From Lachnospiraceae bacterium (lineage in GTDB: Bacteria; Bacillota; Clostridia; Lachnospirales; Lachnospiraceae), in NCBI GenBank assembly GCA_016294075.1, contig JAEDCQ010000001.1, positions 124,001 to 188,000 of the forward strand: DNA of 64,000 bases. Reading direction: 5' to 3'. The position numbers were made by a program, and so were the translations under genes. Below, piece by piece: positions 34,426 through 43,207 of the stretch; the stretch's first letter is position 1, and every line of letters starts with the position of its first letter. The notes under the pieces are model-generated. The model was not told where the DNA came from. It saw only the letters and a program-made list of their open reading frames with translations, and searched no databases.

Positions 34426-35373
34426 ATGGAAGAGAAGCAGGGCCTTTTTAAACGGCTGAAACAGGGACTGACCAAAACAAGGGATAATATAGTCAGTGGA
34501 ATTGATTCTTTATTTTTAGGCTATGATAAGCTGGATGAAGATTTTTACGAAGAATTGGAAGAACTTTTGGTAATGGCAGATGTCGGGGTAAAAGCAACAG
34601 ATGCCATTATTGAAAAGCTGAAAAGGGACGTAAAAGAACAGCATATTAAAGAACCGTCACAGTGCAGGGAGTACCTGATTAAAAATATGCAGGAACAGAT
34701 GGCGGTTGAGGCAGAAGATTATGATTTCCTAAAAGAAACATCGGTGGTTATGGTAATCGGGGTAAACGGTGTCGGTAAGACAACGACGGTTGGTAAGCTT
34801 GCCTCCGTGCTTAAAAATCAAGGTAAAAAAGTATTACTTGCATCCTGTGATACATTTCGTGCAGCAGCCGGAGAACAGTTAAAGGAATGGGCAAACAGAG
34901 CAGGCGTGGATGTGATTGGCGGTGCTGAGGGATCCGATCCGGCAAGTGTTTTGTTTGATGCGGTAAGTGCTGCAAAAGCAAGACATGCGGATGTTCTGTT
35001 ATGTGATACTGCAGGAAGGCTTCATAACAAGAAGAATCTTATGGAAGAACTGAAAAAAATGCAGCGTATTATCGAGCGTGAATTTCCGGATGCAAAACAG
35101 GAAAATTTAATTGTTCTGGATGGAACAACCGGTCAGAATGCACTTGCACAGGCAAGGGAGTTTTCACAGGCAGCACCCCTGACAGGTATCGTTTTAACCA
35201 AAATGGACGGAACAGCAAAGGGTGGAATTGCGATTGCAATTCAGTCGGAGCTGAATATTCCTGTTAAGTTTATCGGTGTGGGAGAAAAGCTGGAAGATTT
35301 ACAGTATTTTGATGCAGATACATTTATTGAGGCGCTATTTGCCAGGGGAGAGGAGAAAGAAGCAGAATGTTGA
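34426..35373 (+). CDS. ftsY: Signal recognition particle receptor FtsY
   Basis: The membrane-associated GTPase that docks SRP-ribosome complexes at the translocon. The N domain (~1-95) precedes the G domain with G1 GVNGVGKTTT, CDTFRAAAGEQL, G3 DTAGR and G4 LTKMDGTAKGG. The acidic A domain is nearly absent, as is common in Firmicutes, and the N-terminus (GLFKRLKQGLTKTRDN) probably forms the lipid-binding helix. Length 315. Its partner Ffh is encoded 2.6 kb downstream. It overlaps ilvA by 7 bases. Confidence 0.96.
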   Translation: MEEKQGLFKRLKQGLTKTRDNIVSGIDSLFLGYDKLDEDFYEELEELLVMADVGVKATDAIIEKLKRDVKEQHIKEPSQCREYLIKNMQEQMAVEAEDYDFLKETSVVMVIGVNGVGKTTTVGKLASVLKNQGKKVLLASCDTFRAAAGEQLKEWANRAGVDVIGGAEGSDPASVLFDAVSAAKARHADVLLCDTAGRLHNKKNLMEELKKMQRIIEREFPDAKQENLIVLDGTTGQNALAQAREFSQAAPLTGIVLTKMDGTAKGGIAIAIQSELNIPVKFIGVGEKLEDLQYFDADTFIEALFARGEEKEAEC

Positions 35374-36578
35374 CATTAAGAGAATTTGAAGAAGCTTCGG
35401 AAATCGTAAAACGCGTTACGAATGAGACTAAATTGATTTATTCGGATTATTTCAGTGAGAAAACGGGAAATAAAATTTATTTAAAACCGGAAAATATGCA
35501 GTTTACCGGAGCCTATAAGGTGCGCGGAGCGTATTATAAAATCAGCACGTTGACGGATGAAGAGCGTAAGAAAGGGCTGATTACCGCATCTGCCGGAAAT
35601 CATGCACAGGGTGTTGCCTATGCAGCAAAATGCTTTGGTGTTAAGGCAACAATTGTGATGCCCACAACGACACCTCTTATTAAGGTAAATCGAACTAAAG
35701 GGTATGGAGCAGATGTAGTGCTGTATGGTGATGTGTATGATGAAGCATGCACACATGCATATAACCTTGCAAAAGAGCATGGTTATACTTTTATCCATCC
35801 GTTTGATGACTCGGCTGTAGCAACCGGTCAGGGAACTATTGCAATGGAAATTTTCAAAGAACTTCCGTTAGTGGATTACATATTGGTTCCGATTGGCGGC
35901 GGCGGACTGGCAACCGGCGTTTCCACGCTTGCAAAGTTATTAAATCCTAAGATTAAGGTAATCGGTGTGGAACCTGCGGGAGCAAACTGCTTACAGGAGT
36001 CCCTGAAAGCGGGGCAGGTAGTGACCCTGCCCGGAGTGAATACCATTGCAGACGGTACTGCCGTAAAAACACCCGGAAAAGAAATTTTCCCATACTTGCA
36101 GAAGAATCTCGATGATATCATTACCGTTCAGGATGAAGATTTGGTAACCGCCTTTCTCGATATGGTGGAAAATCATAAGATGGTGGTTGAAAACTCAGGT
36201 CTTTTGACTGTTGCCGCCTTGAAGGATTTACAGGTTACCGATAAAAAGGTGGTATCGGTATTAAGCGGCGGAAACATGGATGTGATTACGATGTCCAGTG
36301 TTGTACAGCAGGGATTGATTCTGCGTGACCGTATCTTTACGGTATCGGTTCTGCTTCCGGATAAGCCGGGTGAATTAAGCAGAGTTTCAAATGTGATAGC
36401 GTTAGAAAACGGAAATGTAATAAAACTTGAGCATAATCAGTTTGTTTCCATTAACAGAAATGCTGCTGTTGAACTGCGGATTACGCTTGAAGCTTTCGGA
36501 ACGGAGCATAAGGAGAAGATTATCAAGGCTCTGGAAACGGAAGGGTATCAGCCGAAGGTGGTTCGTACCAATATATAA
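35367..36578 (+). CDS. ilvA: Threonine ammonia-lyase (PLP-dependent, with C-terminal ACT domain)
   Basis: Deaminates threonine to 2-oxobutyrate. PLP-binding features are FTGAYKVRGAYY (Schiff-base Lys), ASAGNHAQGVAYAA and the phosphate loop GGGGLATG. The 403-residue size with a single C-terminal ACT-like region (FTVSVLLPDKPGELSRVSNVI) fits the short, TdcB-like clostridial form rather than the two-ACT biosynthetic enzyme, so both catabolic and isoleucine roles are possible. It overlaps the end of ftsY by 7 bases, with GGAGAGGAG upstream of its ATG, and ends at a terminator. Its place behind ftsY looks incidental rather than functional. Confidence 0.92.
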   Translation: MLTLREFEEASEIVKRVTNETKLIYSDYFSEKTGNKIYLKPENMQFTGAYKVRGAYYKISTLTDEERKKGLITASAGNHAQGVAYAAKCFGVKATIVMPTTTPLIKVNRTKGYGADVVLYGDVYDEACTHAYNLAKEHGYTFIHPFDDSAVATGQGTIAMEIFKELPLVDYILVPIGGGGLATGVSTLAKLLNPKIKVIGVEPAGANCLQESLKAGQVVTLPGVNTIADGTAVKTPGKEIFPYLQKNLDDIITVQDEDLVTAFLDMVENHKMVVENSGLLTVAALKDLQVTDKKVVSVLSGGNMDVITMSSVVQQGLILRDRIFTVSVLLPDKPGELSRVSNVIALENGNVIKLEHNQFVSINRNAAVELRITLEAFGTEHKEKIIKALETEGYQPKVVRTNI

Positions 36579-36587
36579 TAATCCTTG

Positions 36588-36622
36588 ACGGAGCCGTATT
36601 TCTGAATGCGGCTTCGTTTTGT
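36588..36622 (+). terminator. Terminator after ilvA
   Basis: ACGGAGCCG (36588-36596) pairs with CGGCTTCGT (36609-36617; one G-T pair) and is followed by TTTT. It closes the rnc-smc-ftsY-ilvA unit. Confidence 0.8.
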
Positions 36623-36711
36623 ATACGTAAGAAAAATAATGAGATAATAATTAATATAAAAATAATAGGTAATAGCTTTACACGGACAATTTCAAAATAA
36701 CAGGAATGAAT

Positions 36712-37575
36712 ATGAGTAAAAGAATTAAACGAAATATAAAAAAATATATTATCATAACAATTGTGGCGGCTCTGTACGGTGCGGGCACCAGCTTGTTTTT
36801 ATCGCCGAATGATTTGGTGCCGGGCGGCATTACCGGTGTGTCCATGATCCTGAGCCGGTTTTTACCATTGTCAACAGGTGCTATTTTTATGATTATTAAT
36901 ATTCCCATCATGGCAGTTGCGTTATATAAGTTCGGATGGAAATTTATTATTTCAACATTTTATGCGATTACCTGTGTTTCAATATTTACCGATATTTTTG
37001 CCATTTTTCCTGCTGTGACAAATGAGCCGCTTTTAGCTGTATTCATGGGTGATATTATGATTGCATTTGCAATCGGTATGGTATTCCGATGCGGCGCAAC
37101 AACAGGAGGAGCGGATATTATTGTAAAACTCTTACGCCTTAAATATCCGCATATTAAGACCGGAAAGCTTTTTATGATGTTTGATATTTCGGTTGTCGCA
37201 TTAGCCGGTTTTTTATTTCATAATATAGACGCTTCCTTATATGCATTTATAGGAATCTTTGCCATGAGTGCCGTAATGGATATGGTATTGTATGGACAGG
37301 ATGAAGCCATAATGGTATATATTATCAGTGAAATGTCAGAGCTGCTTGCCGAAAAACTGATGGTTGATGTGGACGCAGGCGTAACCTTTTTAACCGGACG
37401 CGGTGCATATTCCAGAAAAGAGAAGGATGTTATTTTGTGCGTTGTAAGAAAAAATATCTATCCGAAAGTAGAAGAAGCTATCAAGGATACGGACCCTCAT
37501 GCCTTTATGATTGTAACACATGCGAATGAAATATATGGAGAAGGGTATAAAGACATTTTTGCAAATAAGGTATAA
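36712..37575 (+). CDS. YitT family membrane protein (DUF161 + DUF2179)
   Basis: A ~287-residue protein with about six membrane helices followed by a soluble C-terminal domain. YGAGTSLFLSPNDLVPGGITG and GATTGGADIIVKLL are typical of the YitT family; the tail (GVTFLTGRGAYSRKEKDVILCVVRK) is the DUF2179 domain. The function is not established for the family. I prefer ATG 36712 because CAGGA lies at a proper distance; ATG 36706, two codons earlier, is too near it. It is a single-gene unit bounded by terminators on both sides. Confidence 0.88.
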   Translation: MSKRIKRNIKKYIIITIVAALYGAGTSLFLSPNDLVPGGITGVSMILSRFLPLSTGAIFMIINIPIMAVALYKFGWKFIISTFYAITCVSIFTDIFAIFPAVTNEPLLAVFMGDIMIAFAIGMVFRCGATTGGADIIVKLLRLKYPHIKTGKLFMMFDISVVALAGFLFHNIDASLYAFIGIFAMSAVMDMVLYGQDEAIMVYIISEMSELLAEKLMVDVDAGVTFLTGRGAYSRKEKDVILCVVRKNIYPKVEEAIKDTDPHAFMIVTHANEIYGEGYKDIFANKV

Positions 37576-37603
37576 AGACAGGTAAAGATAAATATAAGAA
37601 ATG

Positions 37604-37639
37604 AAAAGGTGTCAAGAAAAAATACTTGACACCTTTTTT
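37604..37639 (+). terminator. Terminator after the YitT-family gene
   Basis: AAAAGGTGTCAAG (37604-37616) pairs perfectly with CTTGACACCTTTT (37625-37637) around an 8-base loop, with more T after it. The 3' arm contains the -35 box of the next promoter. Confidence 0.92.
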
Positions 37640-37654
37640 ACAATAAGGTATTAT
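37626..37654 (+). promoter_or_regulatory. Promoter of the ylxM-ffh operon, -35 inside the terminator arm
   Basis: TTGACA (37626-37631) lies in the 3' arm of the upstream terminator, followed by a 17-base spacer and TATTAT (37649-37654). A TATAAT at 37652-37657 overlaps but would need a 20-base spacer. Confidence 0.65.
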
Positions 37655-37686
37655 AATACAGTGCGATTGAGAAAGGTGGGTTTCTT

Positions 37687-38001
37687 GTGGAGAAAATAGT
37701 TGAGCAGGGTTTGCTGTATGATTTTTATGGGGAACTTTTAACCGACCATCAGAGACAGATTTATGAGGCATGTGTTTATGATAATCTGTCGCTTGGAGAG
37801 ATTGCACAGGATAGGGGAATCAGCCGTCAGGGTGTTCATGATTTAATTAAAAGATGTGATAAGATTTTACAGAACTATGAGGATAAACTGCATCTGATAA
37901 GTAAGTTCATCAGTGTCAAGGAAACGGTAGCCCGTATCGAAAGCATTACCAATCAGGAAGAAGTGCGTAGTCTGGCAAATCGGATTCTGGAGGAATTATA
38001 A
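37687..38001 (+). CDS. ylxM: YlxM family helix-turn-helix protein, SRP operon
   Basis: A 104-residue cytoplasmic protein with a sigma-70 region-4-like helix-turn-helix (LTDHQRQIYEACVYDNLSLGEIAQDRGISR). YlxM is nearly always encoded just before ffh in Firmicutes and has been proposed to influence SRP function or expression. It uses a GTG start preceded by AAAGGTGGG. The ffh TTG start follows the stop by one base, so the two are translationally linked. Confidence 0.9.
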   Translation: MEKIVEQGLLYDFYGELLTDHQRQIYEACVYDNLSLGEIAQDRGISRQGVHDLIKRCDKILQNYEDKLHLISKFISVKETVARIESITNQEEVRSLANRILEEL

Positions 38002-38002
38002 A

Positions 38003-39355
38003 TTGGCATTTGAAAGCTTAACCGATAAACTACAGAATGTTTTTAAAAACTTAAGAAGTAAGGGAAGGCTTACGGAAGATGATGTCAAACAGGCCTGTAA
38101 AGAAGTCAAGATGGCATTGCTGGAAGCAGATGTTAATTTTCGGGTCGTAAAACAGTTCATTAAATCAGTAGAGGAAAGAGCTGTTGGTGCAGACGTTATG
38201 AACGGATTGAATCCGGGTCAGATGGTCATCAAGATTGTAAATGAAGAAATGACTTCCCTGATGGGTTCAGAGACAACTGAGATTACGATGCAGCCGGGTA
38301 AAGCAATCACTGTCATTATGATGTGCGGTCTTCAGGGTGCAGGTAAGACAACTACTACAGCCAAAATTGCAGGCAAGCTTAAGTTAAAAGGCAAAAAACC
38401 ACTGTTGGTTGCCTGTGATGTGTATCGTCCCGCTGCGATTAAGCAGTTGCAGATTAACGGAGAAAAGCAGGAAGTGGATGTTTTTACAATGGGAGACAGG
38501 TTAAGCCCCGTTGATATTGCCAAAGCAGCCATCGAGCATGCACAGAAAAACGGACATAATGTAGTAATTATAGACACAGCCGGTCGTCTTCATATTGATG
38601 AAGAGATGATGAATGAGCTGATTACAATAAAAGAACAGGTAGATGTGCATCAGACGCTATTGGTGGTAGATGCAATGACCGGACAGGATGCTGTAAATGT
38701 TGCAAAAGAGTTTCAGGAAAAAATAGGCATCGATGGTGTTATCTTATCCAAAATGGACGGTGATACCAGAGGTGGTGCGGCACTGTCTGTTAAAGCGGTA
38801 ACCGGTCTGCCGATTCTGTATGTCGGTATGGGAGAAAAGCTTTCCGATTTGGAACAGTTCTATCCTGACCGAATGGCAAACAGAATCTTAGGCATGGGAG
38901 ATGTGCTGACGCTGATAGACAAAGCAGCAGAGGCCATTGATATAGATGAAGAAAAAGAAAAGAAGCTCGCTTCCAAAATGCGAAAAGGTAAATTTGATTT
39001 TGAAGATTATCTTGAAAGCATGAAGCAGATGAGAAACATGGGCGGAATTTCCAGCATCTTATCAATGATGCCCGGTATGGGTGCTAAGCTGGGGGATTTG
39101 GAATCCATGATTGATGAGAAGCAGTTAGCACGAATGGAAGCAATCGTATTATCCATGACACCTAAGGAAAGACAGAATCCAAAGCTGTTAAATCCCAGCA
39201 GAAAACATCGAATTGCAAAGGGTGCCGGTGTGGATATTGCGGTAGTAAACCGATTCATAAAACAGTTTGAACAGAGTCAGAAAATGATGAAGCAGCTCCC
39301 GGGAATGATGGGAGGTTTTGGTGGAAAAAAAGGGAAATTCCGTTTTCCTTTTTAA
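38003..39355 (+). CDS. ffh: Signal recognition particle protein Ffh (SRP54)
   Basis: A 450-residue SRP GTPase that binds signal sequences and SRP RNA. The N and G domains show G1 GLQGAGKTTT, CDVYRPAAIKQL, G3 DTAGR and G4 LSKMDGDTRGGAAL. The Met-rich M domain contains MRNMGGISSILSMMPGMG and ends GMMGGFGGKKGKF. It starts with TTG, with GGAGG 9 bases upstream at the end of ylxM. The SRP RNA gene itself was not found in this window. Confidence 0.97.
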   Translation: MAFESLTDKLQNVFKNLRSKGRLTEDDVKQACKEVKMALLEADVNFRVVKQFIKSVEERAVGADVMNGLNPGQMVIKIVNEEMTSLMGSETTEITMQPGKAITVIMMCGLQGAGKTTTTAKIAGKLKLKGKKPLLVACDVYRPAAIKQLQINGEKQEVDVFTMGDRLSPVDIAKAAIEHAQKNGHNVVIIDTAGRLHIDEEMMNELITIKEQVDVHQTLLVVDAMTGQDAVNVAKEFQEKIGIDGVILSKMDGDTRGGAALSVKAVTGLPILYVGMGEKLSDLEQFYPDRMANRILGMGDVLTLIDKAAEAIDIDEEKEKKLASKMRKGKFDFEDYLESMKQMRNMGGISSILSMMPGMGAKLGDLESMIDEKQLARMEAIVLSMTPKERQNPKLLNPSRKHRIAKGAGVDIAVVNRFIKQFEQSQKMMKQLPGMMGGFGGKKGKFRFPF

Positions 39356-39416
39356 TAAATAAAATTAATATGATATGAGGTGGGACATACCACTATGAAA
39401 GAAAGGAGTCATTAAA

Positions 39417-39662
39417 ATGGCAGTTAAAATCAGATTAAGAAGAATGGGACAGAAAAAGAACCCTATTTACAGAATCGTTGTTTCCGATTCAAGATCTCCG
39501 AGAGACGGTAAGTTTATTGATGAAATCGGTACTTACAATCCTAACACAGATCCAAGCGAATTCAAGGTTGATGAAGAAGCAGCTAAGAAATGGCTTGCAA
39601 ACGGTGCACAACCTACAGAAGTTGTCGGTAAAATCTTAAAGTTGGCCGGAATTACAAAATAA
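39417..39662 (+). CDS. rpsP: Ribosomal protein bS16
   Basis: An 81-residue small-subunit protein, recognised by MAVKIRLRRMGQKKNPIYRIV and the following DSRSPRDGKFIDEIGTYNP. AAAGGAG precedes the start. A small inverted repeat (GTGG...CCAC) lies in the 60-base leader between ffh and rpsP but is too short to call a regulatory element. It belongs to the ffh-rpsP-khpA stretch. Confidence 0.97.
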   Translation: MAVKIRLRRMGQKKNPIYRIVVSDSRSPRDGKFIDEIGTYNPNTDPSEFKVDEEAAKKWLANGAQPTEVVGKILKLAGITK

Positions 39663-39704
39663 GTATTCCGTTGAAACTGTAGTAGACGCTTTTGGAGGTG
39701 GAGT

Positions 39705-39932
39705 ATGAAAGAATTAGTAGAAGTGATTGCAAAAGCACTTGTAGATAATCCGGACGAAGTTGTTGTTACGGAAAAAACAGAAGGTAAGAATGTTACCGTT
39801 GAACTTCATGTTGCCGCTTCCGATATGGGTAAAGTAATCGGTAAACAAGGCAGAATTGCAAAGGCAATCCGCTCTGTTGTGAAAGCAGCTTCATTAAGCG
39901 ATAATCAGAGAGTAGATGTGGATATCCGCTAA
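39705..39932 (+). CDS. khpA: KH domain RNA-binding protein KhpA
   Basis: A 75-residue single KH domain with the RNA-binding loop GKVIGKQGRIAKAI. KhpA pairs with KhpB/Jag in Firmicutes and affects cell division and small-RNA-dependent regulation in some of them; KhpB is not in this window. It lies between rpsP and rimM as usual, with TGGAGGTGG before the ATG and a hairpin terminator or attenuator directly after it. Confidence 0.94.
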   Translation: MKELVEVIAKALVDNPDEVVVTEKTEGKNVTVELHVAASDMGKVIGKQGRIAKAIRSVVKAASLSDNQRVDVDIR

Positions 39933-39945
39933 TTTGCTTTATAAG

Positions 39946-39976
39946 AGGCTGATGCATCTTTTGATGCACCAGCTTT
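39946..39976 (+). terminator. Weak terminator or attenuator between khpA and rimM
   Basis: GCTG-A-TGCATC pairs with GATGCA-C-CAGC with one mismatch, followed by TTTTT. The operon order continues, and I found no convincing promoter before rimM, so partial read-through is likely. Confidence 0.65.
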
Positions 39977-40037
39977 TTGTGTTAGGTAAATCGGTTTGTA
40001 ATGAGGACCGGCATTTTGTTGTATATAGGAGAGCAGA

Positions 40038-40550
40038 ATGGAAGATTTGTTACAGGTTGGAGCCATAACTTCAACACATGGGGTACATGGTGAAGTAAAA
40101 GTATTTCCCACAACAGATGATGTAAAAAGATTCAGTAAGTTAAAAGAAGTCGAACTCGAAACAACATCCGGCACAACGACTCTTCATATTAAAGGAGTAA
40201 AATATTTTAAGCAGTTTGCCATTTTAAAATTTGAAGAATTCGATTCTTTAAATGCGGTTGAAACAATTAAAGGAAAGAAATTGTATGTAACCCGAAAGAA
40301 TGCAGTAAAATTACAGAAGGATGAGTATTTCATTGCAGACTTAATCGGAATGAAGGTTGTGGATAATGTACTTCAGCTTGAGGGTACATTAACGGATGTT
40401 ATACAGACCGGAGCCAATGATGTATACGATATAGCACTCTCGGACGGAAGACAGTTTCTTCTTCCGGCAATTTCGGACTGTATATTGAATGTGGATATGG
40501 AGAACAGACTTATTTCCATACATGTTTTGGAGGGACTTTTAGACGAATGA
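40038..40550 (+). CDS. rimM: 16S rRNA processing protein RimM
   Basis: Assists maturation of the 30S subunit head and binds uS19. The N-terminal half begins LLQVGAITSTHGVHGEVKVFP, the family signature, and the PRC-barrel C-terminal half follows (YFIADLIGMKVVD, LPAISDCILNVDMEN). Length 170. TAGGAGAGC lies before the ATG. It overlaps trmD by ATGA, so the two are translationally coupled. Confidence 0.95.
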   Translation: MEDLLQVGAITSTHGVHGEVKVFPTTDDVKRFSKLKEVELETTSGTTTLHIKGVKYFKQFAILKFEEFDSLNAVETIKGKKLYVTRKNAVKLQKDEYFIADLIGMKVVDNVLQLEGTLTDVIQTGANDVYDIALSDGRQFLLPAISDCILNVDMENRLISIHVLEGLLDE

Positions 40551-41251
40551 ATTTTCACATTTTAACATTATTTCCCGATATGGTACGGGATGGTTTGCAT
40601 ACAAGCATCTTAGGTCGTGCTGTGGAGAACGGACATATTCGGATGAATGTGGTAAATATTCGTGATTATACATTGGATAAGCATAAAAAGGTGGATGATT
40701 ATCCTTATGGCGGCGGGGCAGGTATGCTGATGCAGGCTCAGCCTATATACGACGCCTATATTTCGGTGTGTGACAGTATTCAAAAGAAACCGCGGACCGT
40801 ATATGTAACACCGCAGGGACGTGTATTTAATCAAAGCATGGCGGCAGAGTTCGCAAAAGAGGATGATTTGGTGATTTTATGCGGTCATTACGAGGGTGTT
40901 GATGAGCGTGTTTTGGAAGAGATTGTAACGGATTATGTATCGATAGGGGATTATGTTCTCACGGGCGGAGAACTCCCGGCAATGGTAATGGTGGATGCGA
41001 TTTCCCGTATGGTTCCCGGAGTATTATCGAATGAGGACTCCGGAGTTACGGAATCATTTTATGATAATTTGTTGGAATATCCGCAATATTCCAGACCTGA
41101 GGTCTGGCATGATAAAAAGGTGCCGGAGGTATTACTCAGCGGGCATCATAAAAAAATAGAAGAATGGCGTCTGGAGCAGTCTATGAAGCGGACTATGGAA
41201 AGGCGGCCGGATTTGTATGAAAAATATCTTGCAAATAAACCGCAGGTATGA
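40547..41251 (+). CDS. trmD: tRNA (guanine-N1-)-methyltransferase TrmD
   Basis: Methylates G37 of tRNAs reading CNN codons and so prevents frameshifting. The knotted SPOUT fold is shown by MNFHILTLFPDM, DDYPYGGGAGML, CGHYEGVDERV and SIGDYVLTGGE. Length 234. The start overlaps the rimM stop (ATGA). rplS follows after an 82-base leader in which I see no clear structure. Confidence 0.96.
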   Translation: MNFHILTLFPDMVRDGLHTSILGRAVENGHIRMNVVNIRDYTLDKHKKVDDYPYGGGAGMLMQAQPIYDAYISVCDSIQKKPRTVYVTPQGRVFNQSMAAEFAKEDDLVILCGHYEGVDERVLEEIVTDYVSIGDYVLTGGELPAMVMVDAISRMVPGVLSNEDSGVTESFYDNLLEYPQYSRPEVWHDKKVPEVLLSGHHKKIEEWRLEQSMKRTMERRPDLYEKYLANKPQV

Positions 41252-41333
41252 TATATTATTTTAGTCGTGTAAAAATAGATGGTCCTCTGTTACAAATGTA
41301 TTAAGAACATCCATTATAGAAGGAGATATAGAC

Positions 41334-41681
41334 ATGAATGAGATTATTAAAAGCATTGAAGCAGAACAGTTAAAACAGGAAGTGCCTGAATTTAACGTTG
41401 GTGATACCGTTAAAGTATACGGTAAAATCAAAGAAGGTAACCGTGAAAGAGTTCAGATTTTTGAAGGAACTGTACTTAAGAGACAGGGCGGAAGCAACAG
41501 AGAGACTTTCACAGTAAGAAAAACTTCTAACGGAGTCGGTGTTGAAAAGACATGGCCGTTGCATTCTCCTAACGTAGAAAAGATTGAAGTAGTACGTCGT
41601 GGTAAGGTAAGAAGAGCGAAACTGACATACTTAAGAGATCGCGTTGGTAAGAAGGCTAAGGTTAAAGAACTCGTTAAATAA
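41334..41681 (+). CDS. rplS: Ribosomal protein bL19
   Basis: A 115-residue large-subunit protein located at the subunit interface. FNVGDTVKVYGKIKEGNRERVQ, FEGTVLKRQGG and ETFTVRKTSNGVGVEKTWPLHSP (split here) are hallmark stretches. AGAAGGAGAT precedes the ATG. A strong terminator follows, so the rplS transcript can end here, with lepB and the genes behind it expressed by read-through or from an unrecognised promoter. Confidence 0.97.
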   Translation: MNEIIKSIEAEQLKQEVPEFNVGDTVKVYGKIKEGNRERVQIFEGTVLKRQGGSNRETFTVRKTSNGVGVEKTWPLHSPNVEKIEVVRRGKVRRAKLTYLRDRVGKKAKVKELVK

Positions 41682-41694
41682 TCTTAAAGCATCA

Positions 41695-41732
41695 GGCTGT
41701 AAACTAAGAAGCTTAGTTTACAGCCACTTTTT
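41695..41732 (+). terminator. Terminator after rplS
   Basis: GGCTGTAAACTAAG (41695-41708) pairs perfectly with CTTAGTTTACAGCC (41712-41725) around a 3-base loop, followed by ACTTTTT. Confidence 0.9.
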
Positions 41733-41749
41733 ATAAAATGGAGATTGCA

Positions 41750-42331
41750 ATGAGACGGAAAAAAGGATTATGCTTTTATAAAAGACGTAAAAAAGTTTCA
41801 TCAGATGCCATAAGGGAAATCAGTAATTATTTTTTTGGTATCGGATTAGCTCTTTTAATGGCATTTTTTCTGGTATATAGTTTTGGAATGCGGACAAGTG
41901 TAATCGGAGTGTCCATGGAGAATACACTATATAACGGACAGATGGTTCTTGTTAACAAAATTGCATATTTATTATTTTCCCCGAAGGCAGGAGATATAGT
42001 TGTGTTTCTGCCAAACGGAAATGCCAATACACATTACTATGTCAAGCGTGTGGTTGCGACTCCGGGTGATAAGGTGGAATTTCGTGACGGAAGGCTTTAT
42101 GTGAATGATATCATGGAAGAAAACGAACAATATGACAAGGTGGCTGATCCGGGAATTGCGGAAGAAGCTGTTACGGTCGGAGAAGATGAATTTTTTGTAT
42201 TGGGTGATAATCGTAATAACAGTGAAGACTCCCGTTCGGGAAATATCGGTCTTGTAAAGAGGGATTTGATAGAAGGAAAGGTATGGTTTCAGTTGGGCCA
42301 TGAAAATCAGGGAATGGGATTTGTAAACTAA
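41750..42331 (+). CDS. lepB: Type I signal peptidase (first copy)
   Basis: Membrane serine protease removing signal peptides outside the membrane. After a basic N-terminus and one membrane helix (YFFGIGLALLMAFFLVYSF), the catalytic Ser is in GVSMENTL and the Lys in YVKRVVATPGD; the closing box VLGDNRNNSEDSR is intact. About 193 residues. ATG 41750 has GGAG six bases upstream; an earlier ATG at 41738 overlaps that site. A second signal peptidase gene lies 0.9 kb downstream beyond rbgA. The two differ clearly (Ser box VSMENTL against PSMQPTL), so they are not a recent duplication. Confidence 0.93.
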   Translation: MRRKKGLCFYKRRKKVSSDAIREISNYFFGIGLALLMAFFLVYSFGMRTSVIGVSMENTLYNGQMVLVNKIAYLLFSPKAGDIVVFLPNGNANTHYYVKRVVATPGDKVEFRDGRLYVNDIMEENEQYDKVADPGIAEEAVTVGEDEFFVLGDNRNNSEDSRSGNIGLVKRDLIEGKVWFQLGHENQGMGFVN

Positions 42332-42350
42332 CAGAAAGGAAAATCGGAAT

Positions 42351-43193
42351 ATGAATTATCAGTGGTATCCCGGCCATATGACAAAGGCAAAGCGAATGAT
42401 GCAGGAGGATATTAAGCTAATTGATTTGATTATAGAATTAGTGGATGCACGTATGCCGTTAAGCAGCCGGAATCCGGACATCAATGAGTTGGGCAAAAAC
42501 AAATCACGAATGATTTTATTAAATAAATCTGACCTTGCCGATGCACAGGCAAATAAAGCATGGGTTGAATATTTTGAAAAAACCGGTATTCAGACTGTAG
42601 AAGTGAATTCCAAAAGCGGAAGCGGTTTAAAAGACATCCAGAATGCAGTGTCGGTAGCCTGTGCGGATAAGATTGAACGCGACCGCAGACGCGGTATTTT
42701 AAATCGTCCCGTAAGGGCAATGGTAGTAGGAATTCCGAATGTGGGAAAGTCCACATTCATTAATTCATTTGCAAAAAAAGCATGTACAAAGACAGGAAAT
42801 AAGCCGGGGGTTACAAAAGGGAAGCAGTGGATTAGATTAAATAAATCATTAGAACTTTTAGATACTCCGGGGATTTTATGGCCGAAATTTGAGGATAATG
42901 AGATTGGTAAGCGACTGGCCTTTATCGGTTCTATTAATGATCAGATTCTTTATTCGGAAGAATTGGCGGCAGATTTTATTACCTATATTCAAAAAAGGTA
43001 TCCGGATTGTATTTCTGATTTTTATCAGATTGAAAACATGGCAGAGCCCTACAGATGTCTGGAAGAAATTGCCCGCGTAAGAAGATGCCTTGGCAAGAAT
43101 GAAACATTGGACATAAAAAAATCATCCATGATTTTAATGGATGATTTCAGAAGTGGCAGGCTTGGAAGATTATCATTGGAATTACCCAATTAA
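42351..43193 (+). CDS. rbgA: Ribosome biogenesis GTPase YlqF/RbgA
   Basis: A circularly permuted GTPase needed for late 50S assembly. The permuted order is visible: G4 LNKSDLAD comes first, then G1 GIPNVGKST, then G3 LDTPGILWPK. The N-terminus WYPGHMTKAKRMMQED is diagnostic. Length 280, with a C-terminal RNA-binding region. It lies between two lepB genes in the rplS-lepB-rbgA-lepB-rnhB order. AGAAAGGA precedes the ATG. Confidence 0.95.
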   Translation: MNYQWYPGHMTKAKRMMQEDIKLIDLIIELVDARMPLSSRNPDINELGKNKSRMILLNKSDLADAQANKAWVEYFEKTGIQTVEVNSKSGSGLKDIQNAVSVACADKIERDRRRGILNRPVRAMVVGIPNVGKSTFINSFAKKACTKTGNKPGVTKGKQWIRLNKSLELLDTPGILWPKFEDNEIGKRLAFIGSINDQILYSEELAADFITYIQKRYPDCISDFYQIENMAEPYRCLEEIARVRRCLGKNETLDIKKSSMILMDDFRSGRLGRLSLELPN

Positions 43194-43207
43194 AAAAGGA
43201 GAGTGTC

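Noticed and set aside
41252..41333. Autoregulatory leader before rplS
   Set aside because: Only short imperfect complementarity is visible in the 82-base spacer; not enough to call a structured leader.
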